A stretch of 64,000 nucleotides of DNA from Rana temporaria (GCF_905171775.1 NC_053497.1:100053157-100117156); one strand, 5' to 3'. Shown: positions 1 to 12,062, numbered from the stretch's first letter. Notes: generated from the sequence alone by a model not told the origin. Numbers and translations: made by a program.

Positions 1-107
1 GGAGGACCAGAGACAGCCGCCGAGGGACCCCAGAAGACGAGGATCGGGGACACTGTGCAAAACTAACTGCACATTGATGGTAAGTATAACATGTTTGTTA
101 TTTTAAA
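1..107 (+). repeat. Dispersed repeat, 3' part of a family copy
   Basis: This end of the window matches the ends of two other stretches here, at about 21,580-21,680 and 54,120-54,245. All three share a run resembling GAGGGACCCCAGAAGA, then AGGATCGGGG, a CTGTGCAAAA-like segment and GGTAAGTATGACATGTTT. The GGTAAGTAT looks like a splice donor but is part of the repeat, so I do not call an exon. The 5' part of this copy lies outside the window. Non-coding as far as I can see. Confidence 0.6.
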
Positions 108-585
108 GCGGTCCTCCACCCTAAAGTGGAGTCCCGCTGATCGGAACCCTCCCCCCCTCCGGTGTCACATTTGACACCTTTCAGGGGGGAGGGGGGTGCA
201 GACACCTGTCTAAAGACAGGTATTTGCACCCACTTCCGGCCACACGCTACGGGCGAAAGACGGGCATTCCGTCACATCCCGTCTGTCGCCCGTTGTGTGC
301 TGGGAACACTCGGCTCCCAGCACACAGCGTGTGAGCCAATCGGCGGGCGCAGCGCGACTCGCGCATGCGCCGTAGGGAACCGGGCAGTGAAGCCGCAGCG
401 CTTCACTTCCTGGTTCCCTCACCGTGGATGGAGGGGGGAGCAGCAGGGTGACGAGCGATCGGCTCATCCTCTGCTGCGATCACCGCTGGACTCCAGGACA
501 GGTAAGTGTCCTTATATTAAAAGTCAGCAGCTGCAGTATTTGTAGCTGCTAGCTTTTAATATATTGTTTTAGTGGCACATCCGCT
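108..585. repeat. GC-rich dispersed repeat with AAAGCGG-type ends
   Basis: It starts at AAAGCGGTCCTCCACCCTAA and ends at CATCCGCTTTAAAGG, so the two ends are rough inverted copies of each other. A diverged copy lies at 2,884-3,316 and shares the CCCCCCTCCGGTG(T/C)CACATTTG block, the GTAGGGAACCGG block and the TATTAAAAGTCAGCAGCT block near the end. Small reading frames here are not conserved between the two copies. It is probably a non-autonomous DNA transposon. From 586 to 828 I see only a poly-T run and unclassified sequence. Confidence 0.6.
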
Positions 586-828
586 TTAAAGGAAAAAATA
601 TTTTTCCTTTACTAACCCTTTAAGTCAGAAATGCTCAGTTTTTTTTTTTTTTTCTACAATCGTCCCTTACTTGTAAAGACAGATTTTACAGTCACTTCCA
701 GGGCTAATAGGTCTTCCAAGGTGGGACGTAACAGATATCAGATAAAATGGTGGTGTAAAGGGTATATATGGTATCCCAAAGCTAGGTGTATGCTGCCTTC
801 CTCAGATGGGGTAATCCGAAAGGAACTA

Positions 829-1137
829 CAAGAAAAACAGAAATGAAAGGCGATAATTTAATAATAAAAAATGTTTTTTGTTTAAAAGTGGGTACTCACA
901 AAATGCAACTGACAAAAGGCCATAAAATACAGTGCATGCACAGGACACGGGGTACTTGTGAGCCCCCGAAACGCGTTGGCTGTACCTTGTATTCTGTGCA
1001 TGTCCAAGCACTGTGTTTATGGCCTTTTGTCAGTTGCATTTTGTGAGTACCCACTTTTATACAAAAAAAATAAAATGTATTGAATTATCTCTGGTAATGT
1101 GTTAGGTGTGCGCACCTTTCATTTCTGTTTTTCTTAT
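829..1137. repeat. Foldback element with a GAAACGCG loop
   Basis: The outer arms AGAAAAACAGAAATGAAAGG (830-849) and CCTTTCATTTCTGTTTTTCT (about 1,115-1,134) are inverted copies. The inner arms AAAAGTGGGTACTCACAAAA (884-903) and its complement end near 1,058. The loop holds CCCCCGAAACGCGTTGG. The same GAAACGCG core appears in the foldbacks at 52,230-52,547 and 60,985-61,390. Non-coding MITE-like element. Confidence 0.7.
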
Positions 1138-1748
1138 AGACAGTTTTTGGTAAAGGCAAACTAAGCCTTTAAAGCATAACTTTACCCACAACATGATAAA
1201 AATAATGTTCTGTAGCAAAGAACATAAATTCTACATTAATATGTCACCAAAATGCATGTGTGTTGTAAATTCCAGCAGTGTTCCTCTTTCTTCTTGCTGG
1301 AGGCTGCCATTTTGTTGAAGTCCAGGGCCCCTGAACAGCAATAAATCATAAAGCAGAGCTAAGCCCATTGATTTGACGGTTTAAAAAACGGTTGGTCCTG
1401 GATTTGCTGACTGTCACATGTGCTTGAGTTCTCAGCCAAACTGTCAAAGCATCAAAAAGCTGGTGTCATAACTGATCATATGTGCAGCATCATGGCAGTT
1501 GCCGATCAAACTGAAGCTGCTTCCTTGGCTGTAAAGGAGAGGAGAGTTTAAAGCTGCTTTAAGGCTGTCAGCAGTTTGGACTCTACTAACTTGTCATCGC
1601 CTAAAAATAGAGCATGTGCAGAGCCGGGTGAGATGGTGTATTAATGGAAGTATAGGCACGTATTTTTAATGTTTACATGGCTATAACTGCAAAAGGGGCC
1701 AGCCTGAAGTGATCAATCAGGACTTTGTTTTCTGATTAAAGTTCTACT
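1138..1748. other. Unassigned interval
   Basis: No gene is recognised here. The stretch starts at TTAAAGCATAACTTTACCC and ends at ATTAAAGTTCTACTTTAA, so weakly inverted ends hint at another old non-autonomous element. No open frame of note. Confidence 0.4.
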
Positions 1749-3392
1749 TTAACCCCTTGCCGACCATATAACATGCATATACGGCAGCAAGGTGGCACTG
1801 CTGTGCAGGATCACATACCTAGTATGCAATACAATACTTCCTGGTAGGGGACATGCATGCACACCAACGGCAGGCCCGCTACTGCTGTGATTATACACAG
1901 TGGGAGCTGATCTGCGGGTACCGCGGACTCCATGTGCACCTGCCGATCATCCAGCGCAGAATAGCGGTCTGACAGGAGGGAAGGGATGGAATTTGTGTCT
2001 CTGCAAAGCAGGGATTAGGATCCATGTCTTCCCGTAGAAAAAAACGCCACCCATACAGTACACTAAACCACTGGCTAAGAAGACGGTTAACCCTTTGATC
2101 ACCCTTGATGTTTAACCCCTTTCCCAGCCAGTGTCAATACAGTGACAGTGCATATTTTAAGCACTGATCACTGTATTTGTGTCACTTATCCTCCAAAAGT
2201 GTCAATGTTCGCTGCAAAGTTGCTGATCGCTACCACTACTAGTTAAATAAAAAAAATCCCATAGTTTGTAGACGCTATAAATTTTGCAAAAAAACAATCG
2301 ATATACGCTTATTGGGATTTTTTTTTTACAAAAAACATGCAGAAGGATCCGTATTGGCCCAAATTGATGTAGACATTTTTCATTTTTATTTGGATATGTT
2401 TTATTGCAGAAAGTAAAAAATATTTTTTTCAAAATTGATGGCCTTTTTTTGTTTATAGCACAAAAAATAAAAACTGAAGAGTTGATCAAATACCACCAAA
2501 AGAAAGCGCTAATTTATTGACATAAATTTTATTTGAACACAACGTCGCACAACCACGCAACTTTCAGTTATGCTGCATTCACACCTGAGCGTAGCGTTTT
2601 TTGCCGCGATATTTGCAGCGTTTTTTGCCGCGATTTGTCGCAGTGTTTTTACCGCGATTTTCGACAGGTCTAGGGTCACCAATGTTAAAAACAGAAAAAC
2701 GCCCAAATTCGCTCAATTCGAGCGACAAAAAAGGGTCCAGAACTTGTTTGAGCTTCAGGCGTTCGGTGTCGGGCGTCGAGTGGAGATGTGAACCATCTCC
2801 ATTGAGAATAATGTATTTTTTCCCCTCTAGCGTTTTGGAGCTTCATGCTTCAGGCGACAAAACGCTCAGGTGTGAATGCAGCCTAAAAGTGGAGCTCCAC
2901 CCAAAAGTGTAACCTAAACTTATGTGCATCTACCCCCCCCTCCGGTGCCACATTTGGCACCTTTCGGGGGGGGGGGGGTGGGGGGACAAGTACCCTTCCC
3001 AACGTCCGGGAGACAGCGCTGTCCCTTTGGAAGTTCGGTCCCCCCTCCTTTCTCTGCCGCTGGGCCAGTTAGAAAGCACAGCGTGCTTCTCGCATGCGTT
3101 GTAGGGAACCGGCTGTGAAACCGAAAGGCTTCACTGCTGGTTTCTCTTACCACGAATGGTAACGGCGGCACCTGACAGCTGATCCGGAAATCGGCTGAGG
3201 TGCCGACATCGCGGGCTCTGTGGACAGGTAATTGTTCAAGTATTAAAAGTCAGCAGCTATAGTATTTTTTGCTGCTGAGTTTCATTTTTTTCCCCCGGTC
3301 AGAACACCGCTTTAAAGTAACTCTGTGACGTATAGCCAAAAAAATGGCCTGGTCAGGAAGGGGGGTAAAGTTTCCCGAGGTCAAGTGGTTAA
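1749..3392. repeat. TTAACCACTT-type repeat with two inserted repeats
   Basis: The outer ends are TTAACCCCTTGCCGACC and TCAAGTGGTTAAG. Between them lies an AT-rich block (about 2,100-2,510) that recurs, in either orientation, at 5,880-6,350, 15,390-15,720, 40,620-41,480, 48,400-48,850 and 52,790-53,150. This copy is interrupted by a palindromic element at 2,570-2,886 (arms TGCTGCATTCACACCTGAGC and complement) and by a GC-rich repeat at 2,884-3,316. It seems to be one of the commonest families in the window. Confidence 0.6.
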
Positions 3393-5234
3393 GCTTGAAA
3401 ATAAAAGTTGATTGACTGCAATGCACAGGGGGTGTGATGCCCCCCCCCCTTTTTTTATTTTTTTGTCTTTTATAAACTTTATGTGAAGTGCAAAAAATAA
3501 CACTTCCTTCATGTCACAGCAGATCTTTCAGTGCATTGTACTTGCTGTTTAGTGACATGCTGTGCCATCTAGTGAGGTGTGAAATATTACGCAACCTATT
3601 TGCCTTGTATCGCAATACGGCTTTCTGATGTGAACATGCCGCATAGAAAGCGATTGTTTTCTATGTGCCATTGCAGTTGCGTGCATTTATCCATGAGGAA
3701 AAAACGCAAGTAACTGCACATAGTGTGGACAGGCCCTTAAAGCTGACCCTATCACTTTTGTATGAAAAAATGAAATTGTGGGTGGCCTTTAACAGAAGTG
3801 TAATCCTTGCTGTGATTCCTCATGCAGGCCACTATGTCACTACAGAATAGAGTGGTGGGTAAATCCGCACATTCGAGCCCTCAAATTCGACTACAAGCTG
3901 GACAAGTTCTTCCTCTAGCTTTCACAGTAAATACTCAGGTTATTCCTTGGGCTCAATTTCAACTGGTCTATTCCTTCCCTCTGGTGAAGTTCCTCTCTTG
4001 ACTGCTGTGAAAGATGGAGAAGAAGAAAAGGGTATTCTTCCATTGTACATAATGTGGTCCTCTTTCCACCGTAATGAGGATATTGTCCTTCCTTTCCTTT
4101 GTCCTGCTCCAAAACGGGACAAAGAAATTGCCTTTGGATGTGGCTACAGCTGTCGGTCTGCTTGGCAGCCATGGCCTCCTTTTGCAAGACTGTGTTCCTT
4201 TTTTGTTCTACATGGAGGTCCTAATAGAGGACACCCTGCTTGCCACTTCACCATTGTCAGGTAGATCAAACAGCTCTTTTTCAGGGCCTGTGCCTTTTAG
4301 GAAGATACCTTTCACATCCGGGCCAATTTCACCAGGGCTGTTGGGGTCTCATAGGCTGTTCAAGACCAAGCATTTGTATTCCAAGCTTGGAGTGCTGTCA
4401 TCTGATCCTCTGTCCCCAAATATTGTGGTTATCCCAAGTACAGTAATGGAGGGGAAATCTTCCAATGGGGTCACTAATGCTGCTGACCTGGGGGTCCCAA
4501 GGGGTTCCCTAATTTGCAGGGATTTCTTCTCACTTCCTGTTTTGGCTATGGAACAGGAAGTGAATGGACATCTCCCTAATGGGACGCAGATGCAAAAAAA
4601 CAGAACGGTTAAAACCCTCCCTTACAATTCAAAATGTAAAATGTGACAGCAAGGGATGGTCTCCGCCACTCGCTGTCACAGGGAAGGGGGGGGGGTGATT
4701 AACATATTACACCCTAAATATGTCTGTAGAATGTTCAGAAGGTGAACTTATGTTTTAGACCCTTGTGGGGGGTTTTGTGGACCTGCTGGCATTAGTGTTG
4801 CTAGGTTGTTGCCCTCTCATCCTGTTTTATTGCTTGGTCTATCAATGCAAGTCCTGTACTGTGTGATTAAAATGGAATTCCATCTTGCACCTAACAAGCC
4901 TTAAAGCTATCCTTTTCTCTTCCCCCTCCCCCCTGCAAACACCTATGCTGGCTACCCTGTGTAATGAAAGATGTATAAACATACCTATTTTTAGGCTGCT
5001 CTGGTCACATGATCTCGTCTGTCGGCCAGTGGAAGCTGCAGGGGGAGAGGAGAGCTTGTTCCAACAACTGCTAGTAAATCCTGTAGCTGTGACATCACCC
5101 ATAGGCTTCCATGGCCCATCCGTTGGTGCTCTGTCCTCTCCGCTGAAGCCTCACTGGCTGGCACAGGGGAGCTAGATCATGTGACCGGACTGGTCTCATA
5201 GGTGTAGCATATTAGTAAGTTATTTTTAATGTTT
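3393..5234. other. Unassigned interval
   Basis: No gene is recognised in this 1.8 kb. One open frame of 190 codons on the plus strand (4,074-4,646) has low-complexity, Ser/Leu/Pro-rich content, no recognisable domain and no splice context, so I do not call it. The 4,535-4,580 stretch CACTTCCTGTTTTGG...GGAACAGGAAGTG is a short inverted repeat. A poly-G run lies at about 4,685-4,694. Confidence 0.45.
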
Positions 5235-5603
5235 CATTTCAACTTAAAGTGGTGGTAAACTCCATTCATTAAATCTGACCCAGGAGCAGCAGAAAGACAG
5301 CACTTATTTCTTTCCAAAGCTTGAAGTGCTGTGTCTTTCTGCTGCTACGTTCCTCTGTTATCAGCAGAGACACTTCTGACAAATTCTCTGACACAGGAGA
5401 TAACAGCACCTGGAAATGTTTTGGAGAGGGAGCTTGGAGGTATTTTAGCAGGGAGCTTGTCTATTCACAGCACAGCTCTGCATGTCCCTTTGCCTATGTG
5501 GAGGGGGGTGTCTTTCCTCCAATCAGCTCCCACACATTGTAAGCCCAGACTCCCCTCCCACTGCTGAATGAGGAAACAAGATTTGTAACACAATCTGCAC
5601 TCT
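5235..5603. repeat. Probable non-autonomous repeat
   Basis: It starts with TTAAAGTGGTGGTAAACTCC, similar in style to the TAAAGTGGATGTAAACCC start at 10,769. It includes a short inverted repeat around AGCACTTATTTCTTTCC...AAGTGCTGTGTCTTTCTGC at 5,297-5,345. No coding signal is seen. The 3' limit is set only by the next element. Confidence 0.35.
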
Positions 5604-7168
5604 TTAACCACTTACGTTATACGTCGGTACTTTAAAGAGGAATACCATTTTTATAGCAGCAGCTAGGTACCATAACCCCAGTATCTTCTTCTTCACAGGG
5701 TGGTCTGCTTTCAGATAAAAGTGGTCTCTTCAGCAGGTTTGCTGCAAGATCACTTTTATCAGCGACGGGAGAGGGGCCGCCGCTCTCCGGTGCCCTCAGC
5801 CGATTACCGAAGCCGTCGGTAGAGGCGGAAATTTCAAAGCTTTCAGTACTGTCACGCATTGAATGACAGTTGCGCAGTCGTGCAACGTGGCTCCCAAACA
5901 AAATTTACGTCCTTTTTTTCCCACAAATAGTTTTCTTTTGGTGGTATTTGATCATCTCTGCTGTTTTTATTTTTGCGATATAAACAAAAATAGAACGACA
6001 ATTTTGAAAAAGATAAAAAAAACTTTTTCTCAGTTTAGGCCGATACGTATTCTACATATTTTTGTTAAAAATAAAAATCGCAATAAGCGTATAGTGATTG
6101 GTTTGCGCAAACGTTCTAGCGCCTACAAAATAGGGGATAGAATTATGACTTTTTTTTCCTTGTAATGGCAGTGATCTGTGATTTTTGTCAGGACTGCGAT
6201 ATTACAGCGGACACTTTTGACACATTTTTGGGACCATTCACATTTATGCAGCAAACAATGCTATAAATATGCACTGATTACTGTATAAATGTGACTGGCA
6301 GGGAAGGGGTTAACACTAGGGGGCGAGGAAGGGGTTAATGTGTGCCCTGCTAGGTGATTCTTACTGTGGGGGGAGGGGACTGACTGGGGGAGGTGACCGA
6401 TCTGTGTCCCTATGTACAAGGGACACACCATCGGTCTCTCCCTGACAGGACGTAGATCTCTATGTTTATACCCAGAGATCCATGTCCCTGTCTCTGTGAC
6501 TGCCGAACGCGGGTGCCCAGCGGACATGGTACGGCTGGAGATCTGAGGCCTTTTTGATCCCAGATCTTATATTAGGCTCTGTCATGCTTTTTTTTTTTTT
6601 TTTCTATTACAAGGGATGTTTACTTTACATTCCTTGTAATAGGAATACAAGTGACAAAAGAACAGTATAAAAATAAAAGATAACGTGTGTGTTTTTTTTT
6701 TTTTTTTTTATGTGCCCCGTCCCGCCGAGCTCGCGTGTGGAGGCACCCGCATTTAAAAACGGTGTTTAAACCCCACATGTGAGGTATTGAGCAATAATTC
6801 TAGCCCTCTGTAACTCAAAACATGCAACCTGTAGATTTTTAAGGGTGAAAGTTTATCGCCATTCCACAAGCAGGCGCAATTTTGAAGCGTGACATGTTGG
6901 GTATCAATTTACTTGGCGTAACATCTTTCACAATATAGAAAAATAATTGGGCTAACTACTGTTTTTTATTTTTTAATTAAAAGTGTGCTTCTAAGATTGC
7001 TGCGCAAATAAGGTGTGACAGGAAGTATTGAAATAACCGCCATTTTATTCTCTAGGGTGTTAGAAAAAAATATGTATGTTTGGAGGTTCTACGTAATTTT
7101 CTAGCAACAAAACCTGTTAACTTGTAATCACCAAATCTCAGAAAGAGGCTCGGTCCTTAAGTGGTTAA
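5604..7168. repeat. TTAACCACTT-type repeat, near full length
   Basis: It is bounded by TTAACCACTTACGTT and CCTTAAGTGGTTAA, which are inverted copies. This is the clearest full-length copy of the family, at about 1.56 kb. Inside are the AT-rich block with AGTTTAGGCCGATACGTATT (about 6,031) and the CACTGGCAGGGAAGGGGTTA-like block (about 6,295-6,315), both shared with the copy at 40,620-41,853. No long open frame is present, so it is probably non-autonomous. Poly-T runs lie at 6,588-6,603 and 6,692-6,709. Confidence 0.6.
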
Positions 7169-7314
7169 AGTGTAGAAAGGGAAAGACAGCAGATATACAT
7201 GTATAACTTATGTAGGGAGATTTGTTTCATCTGTGTATCATCTGAGGCTGTTCACTTCACTGGGTATATGTGAGGGTCTACATCCACATTAATATGTATT
7301 TTTCCTTCTTTCAG

Positions 7315-7369
7315 GTTTGGTCTAAGCAACAAATTTGATGCAGAATTCCCTTCGGTTTTGACCGGAAAG
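7315..7369 (+). CDS. chic1: CHIC-family protein, coding exon 2 (chic1 likely)
   Basis: This 55-bp exon lies between an acceptor TTTCTTTCAG and a donor GTAAGAATG. It supplies the last base of a codon and then 18 codons reading FGLSNKFDAEFPSVLTGK. From memory of the family, this block is the start of the conserved region of the cysteine-rich hydrophobic domain (CHIC) proteins, small palmitoylated proteins of vesicles and plasma membrane. Exon 1, with the acidic N-terminus and initiator Met, was not found between 1 and 7,314 and must lie upstream. Residues FDAEFPSVLTGK, and KYPIFRPD at the C-terminus, fit CHIC1 better than CHIC2. The neighbouring FIP1-like gene fits either paralogous region, so the symbol is probable, not proven. 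Confidence 0.88.
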
Positions 7370-7420
7370 GTAAGAATGTTTTTCAGAAAACTTTGTGAAA
7401 ACATGAAGGGGAGTGGTCAC

Positions 7421-7605
7421 TAGAAATGGGCTCGGGCGTGTTCGGGATCCCGCCAGAAAGCCGACACTGCACACCGCTGATAACAGGCAGTGAGACCTTT
7501 CTGGATCTGCAACTACGGCTCGGGAAATGGCTCACTTGCCTGTGATTAGAGTTCTGCAGTGTCTGCTTCCTGGCGGGATCCCGAACACACCCGAGCCCAT
7601 TCCTG
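7421..7605. mobile_element. hAT-like palindromic MITE, copy 1
   Basis: The 185-bp element starts TAGAAATGGGCTCGGGCGTG and ends with the near complement CACACCCGAGCCCATTCCTG. It is flanked by GTGGTCAC (7,413-7,420) and GTGGTCAT (7,606-7,613), a near-perfect 8-bp duplication typical of hAT insertions. It sits in chic1 intron 2. Related copies lie at 42,305-42,609 and 45,775-45,970. Confidence 0.75.
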
Positions 7606-8655
7606 GTGGTCATAAACAATACCATTAAAATAAGCACACTTTAGAGTAGGCGTCTCTCTAAAATGGGATTGGATTATTTGTAGGGCTTGGCAAGCCAATT
7701 GTTATCCCCTGTCCATTGAGTTGGGCTCAGTGGCTAATAACAAAGCTTTCACTGGGAAATGGGATGGCAGTGGGTAGGAGTCCATCAAAATCTAGATAAG
7801 TTGTGTGACACGCACACAGATAAATCACTAAAATGTGCTTGGGCAAAAAATGGTTTTAATTTTTTCTGTGTATGATGGCATGTTGTGCAAGTGTGACACC
7901 CCCCACGATGACACGGGACATCTATTATTTCCTGCATGAGAAACTCATGAGTACAGTAAAGTGTCTCACTGAAATACAAAACTAGTCAGCTAGGCTTGTT
8001 ACATTGGGTTTTCAGTCATTTTTAATTATTGATTTGAGGCATATTCTTTCCTTAAGGTGCCTCCTTGTTTTGCTTTTTATTTTGTTTCAAATATTTAAAA
8101 AAAATACACCCACAAAACTCCTTTTATTTTTTATTTGCACTGAAGATTTATTTTTTGCATAATATGAATTTGACATAATTGGGCTACCTGAAGATGTATA
8201 GTCCCAACGGCCCTAACATGATCCAGGTGACTGAAAGTGAGTAGATAAACCTCCAGAGAAGACACCATAGTTTCCTGCCAACTGCACTCGCCAGTAGATG
8301 TTCTATAGTGAGATAAGCCTACAGTTCAGAGGTGTAAGTCGTAAAATTTCTCTAGTATTGTTCGTGGAGATGAAAGGTGATTGATGGGGTGGTGGTGGTT
8401 TTGTTTGACTTTTTAACAATCCAGATCTTGCCTGCTGGGCTTTGCTTGGTTTTTCTGTTTGTTGCCCTTATTGCATCCTGTCGTAAAATATTATGATCCT
8501 TTTTAGTGTTTGAAAAAAAAAAGCAGATGCCTAAGGGAAATAATGTCTTCACATTGTAGTAAAGCGCAACACATATTAAGGGCCTTATCTGTTTTTTAAA
8601 GGGGGGAAAAAAGGGTGCAAAAGCAATAACGCAAGTGAGAAAGTAGACTCTAAAC

Positions 8656-8756
<101 letters not shown>

Positions 8757-9441
8757 TTATTTATATTAAAAAAAAAAAAGTAACCAATCCCTGTAAGCTT
8801 GAGTGGCATTACATGGATGAGGTCTGAGATCTTTAAAGGCCTCTGTCCAGCCACTGCTCTGAAGCATGGAGATTGTTGTAAAGCACACCATATGTCAGTT
8901 TCAGTGGACTAGAAATGCCTGCCTGTTTTTGTAAAGGCAGCCTGCATCTAGCAGTGGTTGGGAAAGATCTGTTAGGAGTGAGAATTTATTGTGCAAATTT
9001 ATGTAAATTTGAAGCTGGCCCATATACACTGTGCACATTTTCAGATGGTTCTTGAGGAACTGGCCAAAATTCTCAGTTGGTGGCCCTTCAGGTCCCACTT
9101 TCTTTAATAGAAGTCAATCATTCTATTGACTTTTGTCGAAGGAGCCTGCTGGAATTTTTTTTTATAAGGCAGCGGTTGCAACCAGTCATATGCTGTCACT
9201 GTTGGGAGATTCATTTATCTGCACTGTATAATGTGGATGGAGGAATCTGTTCATAATGAGATTGAGAAAATGAGATTTAATACTCTGAAGGTCCTGGCTG
9301 TTCTGTAGTGTATGTAGGGCATTCCTTCTATTCACATTTTTGCAAGAAGAGTATAGCCATGTCATTTTTTTGGGCAATGAATTGGGTAAGTTGTTGACAC
9401 TTTTAGCTATGTCTTTAAAATGTTATGCTTTATCCTTCCAG

Positions 9442-9597
9442 GTTGCTCCAGAGGAGTTTAAAATCAGTATTGGTCGTGTAAATACCTGCTTGAGAAAGAA
9501 TCTCCCCCTCAATGTGAAATGGCTGCTATGTGGCTGTATCTGCTGCTGTTGTACATTAGGCTTCAGTTTGTGGCCTGTTATATGCCTGAATAAAAGG
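9442..9597 (+). CDS. chic1: CHIC-family protein, coding exon 3: cysteine-rich membrane motif
   Basis: This 156-bp exon of exactly 52 codons sits between acceptor ATCCTTCCAG and donor GTTAGTAA. It encodes VAPEEFKISIGRVN, then a linker, then the hydrophobic cysteine string LLCGCICCCCTLGFSLWPVI and CLNKR. The Cys cluster is the palmitoylated region that anchors CHIC proteins to membranes. In the CHIC sequences I recall, the residue after TLG is Cys; here it is Phe (TTC), so one candidate acyl site appears lost. Exon phases are 0 on both sides. Exons 2-6 read continuously with no stop, which argues for a functional gene. Confidence 0.93.
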
Positions 9598-9660
9598 GTT
9601 AGTAATTTTAAATTGACTAGTGTGAAACAATGGGTGTTTACACCTGTACAGTGATAAATA

Positions 9661-9957
9661 AAAGACAAAACCAGATAAAATTCCCAGCTCAACTAACCAA
9701 CCAGTCTGCTTACCAACCGACTTAACCTGTCCAACAGTATGCGTTAAATCGGGTTTGGTTAACGCACATATGTAAATTTAGGAGACTCCTAAATTTAGAA
9801 GGGTTAGGACTGCAAGTAATACAGGGTGTCACAATGGGGCCTTGCAATTTGCAAATGCGCTTGCAAATATCTGCTAAGTAAACTTTTTAACGCATACTGT
9901 TTGACAGGTTAAATCGGTTGGTAAGTTGAGCTGGGAATTTTCTCTGGTTTTGTCTTT
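9661..9957. repeat. Foldback element in chic1 intron 3
   Basis: The arms AAAGACAAAACCAGATAAAA / TTCCCAGCTCAACTAACCAA (from 9,661) and their complement ending at 9,957 (AGCTGGGAATTTTCTCTGGT then TTTGTCTTT) make a palindrome of about 297 bp. The inner sequence includes TTTAGGAGACTCCTAAA. It starts only 64 bp after the exon 3 donor. Non-coding. Confidence 0.75.
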
Positions 9958-10124
9958 CATGCGTTGTCCTTCCATGTGCTCCTTGCTGTAAAGGCCATTT
10001 ATAGGTTGGTGCAGAGCCCATTTTTGTGGAGACATAAAACATGCCCTGCATTTTTGTAGAATTTTTTTTTTTTTTTGTATATGGTGTGCGTATTTGTGGT
10101 TTTAAACTACATAAAAAAAAAAAA

Positions 10125-10430
10125 ATTCACACTGAGCCCTGCTTCAGGGCACAAGATTTGCTGCGTTTCCACGCATTGCAATGCTTGGCAGTCGCACTGC
10201 TTCCGTGTCAATGTTAGATTAACGTCACCCTCAAAACAGATTGCAAAATCGCATGGGTGTGAGCGATCCTGTGATGCACCTTTTTGGTGCAGATGCGATG
10301 CTATTTGAGCCATACAAAATGTATGGCTCAATATGCACCGCACAGACCTCACATTTGATGTGCACAGGAATGCGGTGCGATTCCTGTGCGAATTGCATGC
10401 AGTGTTTTCCACGCACCAGTGTGAACTGCA
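10125..10430. repeat. TTCACACTGG-type MITE
   Basis: It begins TTCACACTGAGCCCTG and ends CACGCACCAGTGTGAACTGC. The interior has partial inverted repeats around ATTTGAGCCATACAAAATGT / ATGGCTCAATATGCACCGC. It belongs to the family also seen at 36,541-37,966, 37,992-38,298 and 47,025-47,270. It lies in chic1 intron 3. Confidence 0.6.
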
Positions 10431-10768
10431 TCTGAAATCTTTGACTTCTTGGCTGTGTCGCATATGATGGCAGGTACATAGCAGTGATGTCCAGAACAGC
10501 TGTGAGGACACTGTTAGATTCTGGGACATTGCATGCAATTTTTCATTACTATGAAGAGATTCTCTATATCTATACCATTTCGTCAATGTTTTTGATGGAA
10601 TACACATAACTTTAATCATCATTTCAGAAGATGCACAAAATGGGAAAAGCCGCTAATTTGATGCAATATGTAAAACCGGGTTTGACTAAAATTTGGAGCC
10701 CTTGGAAAATACCTAGTTTAAAGTGTAACTATGGCTAAAATGACTTTTATGATAGTCTGTCACTAGCA

Positions 10769-11261
10769 CTAAAGTGGATGTAAACCCTCTCCTATACCAA
10801 GTGAAATGAACAGCCTTAGATGATGCACAGAGATGAAACCAATCGCCCTATTATAAGTCTTGTGTGTATATCTGCTGTCTTCATCTTGCTATATTCTTTT
10901 AGAATTCTTACATTGTGTTAGAATTTTTTCTTCCTCATTCTGCAGTAGGCGTGGTGTCTGGACTTACACTGTGACAGCTGATTGGAGGAATGGCAACTGC
11001 CCAGTTGACATAGGCAGAGGAACAAAGATACTTTTTAGAGCTGTGTGACAAGACAAGCTCTCTAATCTATTTAGCACTTTTATATTGAGCTGTGCGTGTG
11101 CAGCTCAGTGTATATTTTGCAGAGGATTGGGAACCGGCAGATAAATGCATTTTATTGCAGAAGCAACATTGCATGTCTCTTCTGCACTAATGATTGTACC
11201 TGTTAGTAGTTTTTTAGCCTTTAGTTCAAGCTTTAAGTTAGCGGGTTTAGTTCCACTTTAA
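10769..11261. repeat. Non-autonomous element with TAAAGTGGA ends
   Basis: It is bounded by CTAAAGTGGATGTAAACCC and GGGTTTAGTTCCACTTTA, which are imperfect inverted copies. No coding potential was seen. It lies in chic1 intron 3. Between 11,262 and 11,618 I see only AT-rich sequence and, at 11,486, a short start of the TTAAAGGGGTTGTAAAG family that is complete at 47,676-48,022. Confidence 0.55.
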
Positions 11262-11618
11262 GGAGCAGTCTTTGATTTCGTCCACGTATAATTTAGTTTT
11301 ATTGCCTGGTGATCGACCAAAGTTTTCACCTTCCTTTATCAGACCAAGATGTCCAGCAAATGTGGCAGTTAAAGGGTTAAGAAAAAACATTTAACACTGA
11401 CAGGGGTGCTTACAATGGTCGGCTTTTATTCATTAATATAAAACCTTTATCCCAAAAGGGGAGAAAAAAACATTTCTGTAACTGCTTAAAGGGGTTGTAA
11501 AGGTAAATTTGTGGAGTCAAAACGCACAAATCGCCCTAACGTGTGTCCAAAAACATAGCAAGCACAGCAAAAAGCACTGCAGAAATGCTCAAAAGCAACA
11601 TGCATAGATATTAAGCCT

Positions 11619-12062
11619 AATGCCGCATACACACCATCACTTTATGTGATGAAAAAAAACGACACTTTCTGTGAAGTAAAAAATGACGTTTTTGAAACTT
11701 CAATTTTCAAAGACGAAGTTGCATACACACCATCGTTTTTCTCACAATGTTCTTGCAAAGTGAGGTTACGTTCCACCACGTTTTACCATTGAAGCTTGCT
11801 TCATAAGTAGCTTCTGGGCATGCGTGGATGAAAAAACGTCTTAGAAAACGACATTTTTTGCTACACACGGTCAATTTCTGTGAAGTAAAAAGTGCACTTT
11901 TGAAAAACGACACATAAAATTGAAGCATGCTTCAATTTTTTTTGGTCGTTTTTTACAAGACATAAAACGACGTTTTCCCCCACACACAGTCAATTAAAGT
12001 GACGTTTTTAAAAACCTCATTTTTTTTCATCACATAAAGTGATGGTGTGTACGCGGCATAAG
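11619..12062. repeat. Palindromic MITE, ATGCCGCATACACACC type
   Basis: The left end AATGCCGCATACACACCATC (11,619-11,638) continues into ACTTTATGTGATG, and the right end is the complement, closing with GGTGTGTACGCGGCATAAG. Inner blocks such as AAACGACACTTTCTGTGAAG are repeated in inverted form. It is related in its ends to 18,619-19,030 and 47,291-47,676. It lies in chic1 intron 3, about 200 bp before exon 4. Confidence 0.7.

Noticed and set aside
4074..4646. 190-codon plus-strand open frame
   Set aside because: No recognisable domain, biased composition, overlapping frames on both strands and no splice or conservation signal. Treated as chance.
1..7314. Search for chic1 exon 1
   Set aside because: No acidic N-terminal coding stretch ending in a GT donor of the right phase was found. 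GGTAAGTAT at about 79-87 belongs to a dispersed repeat.
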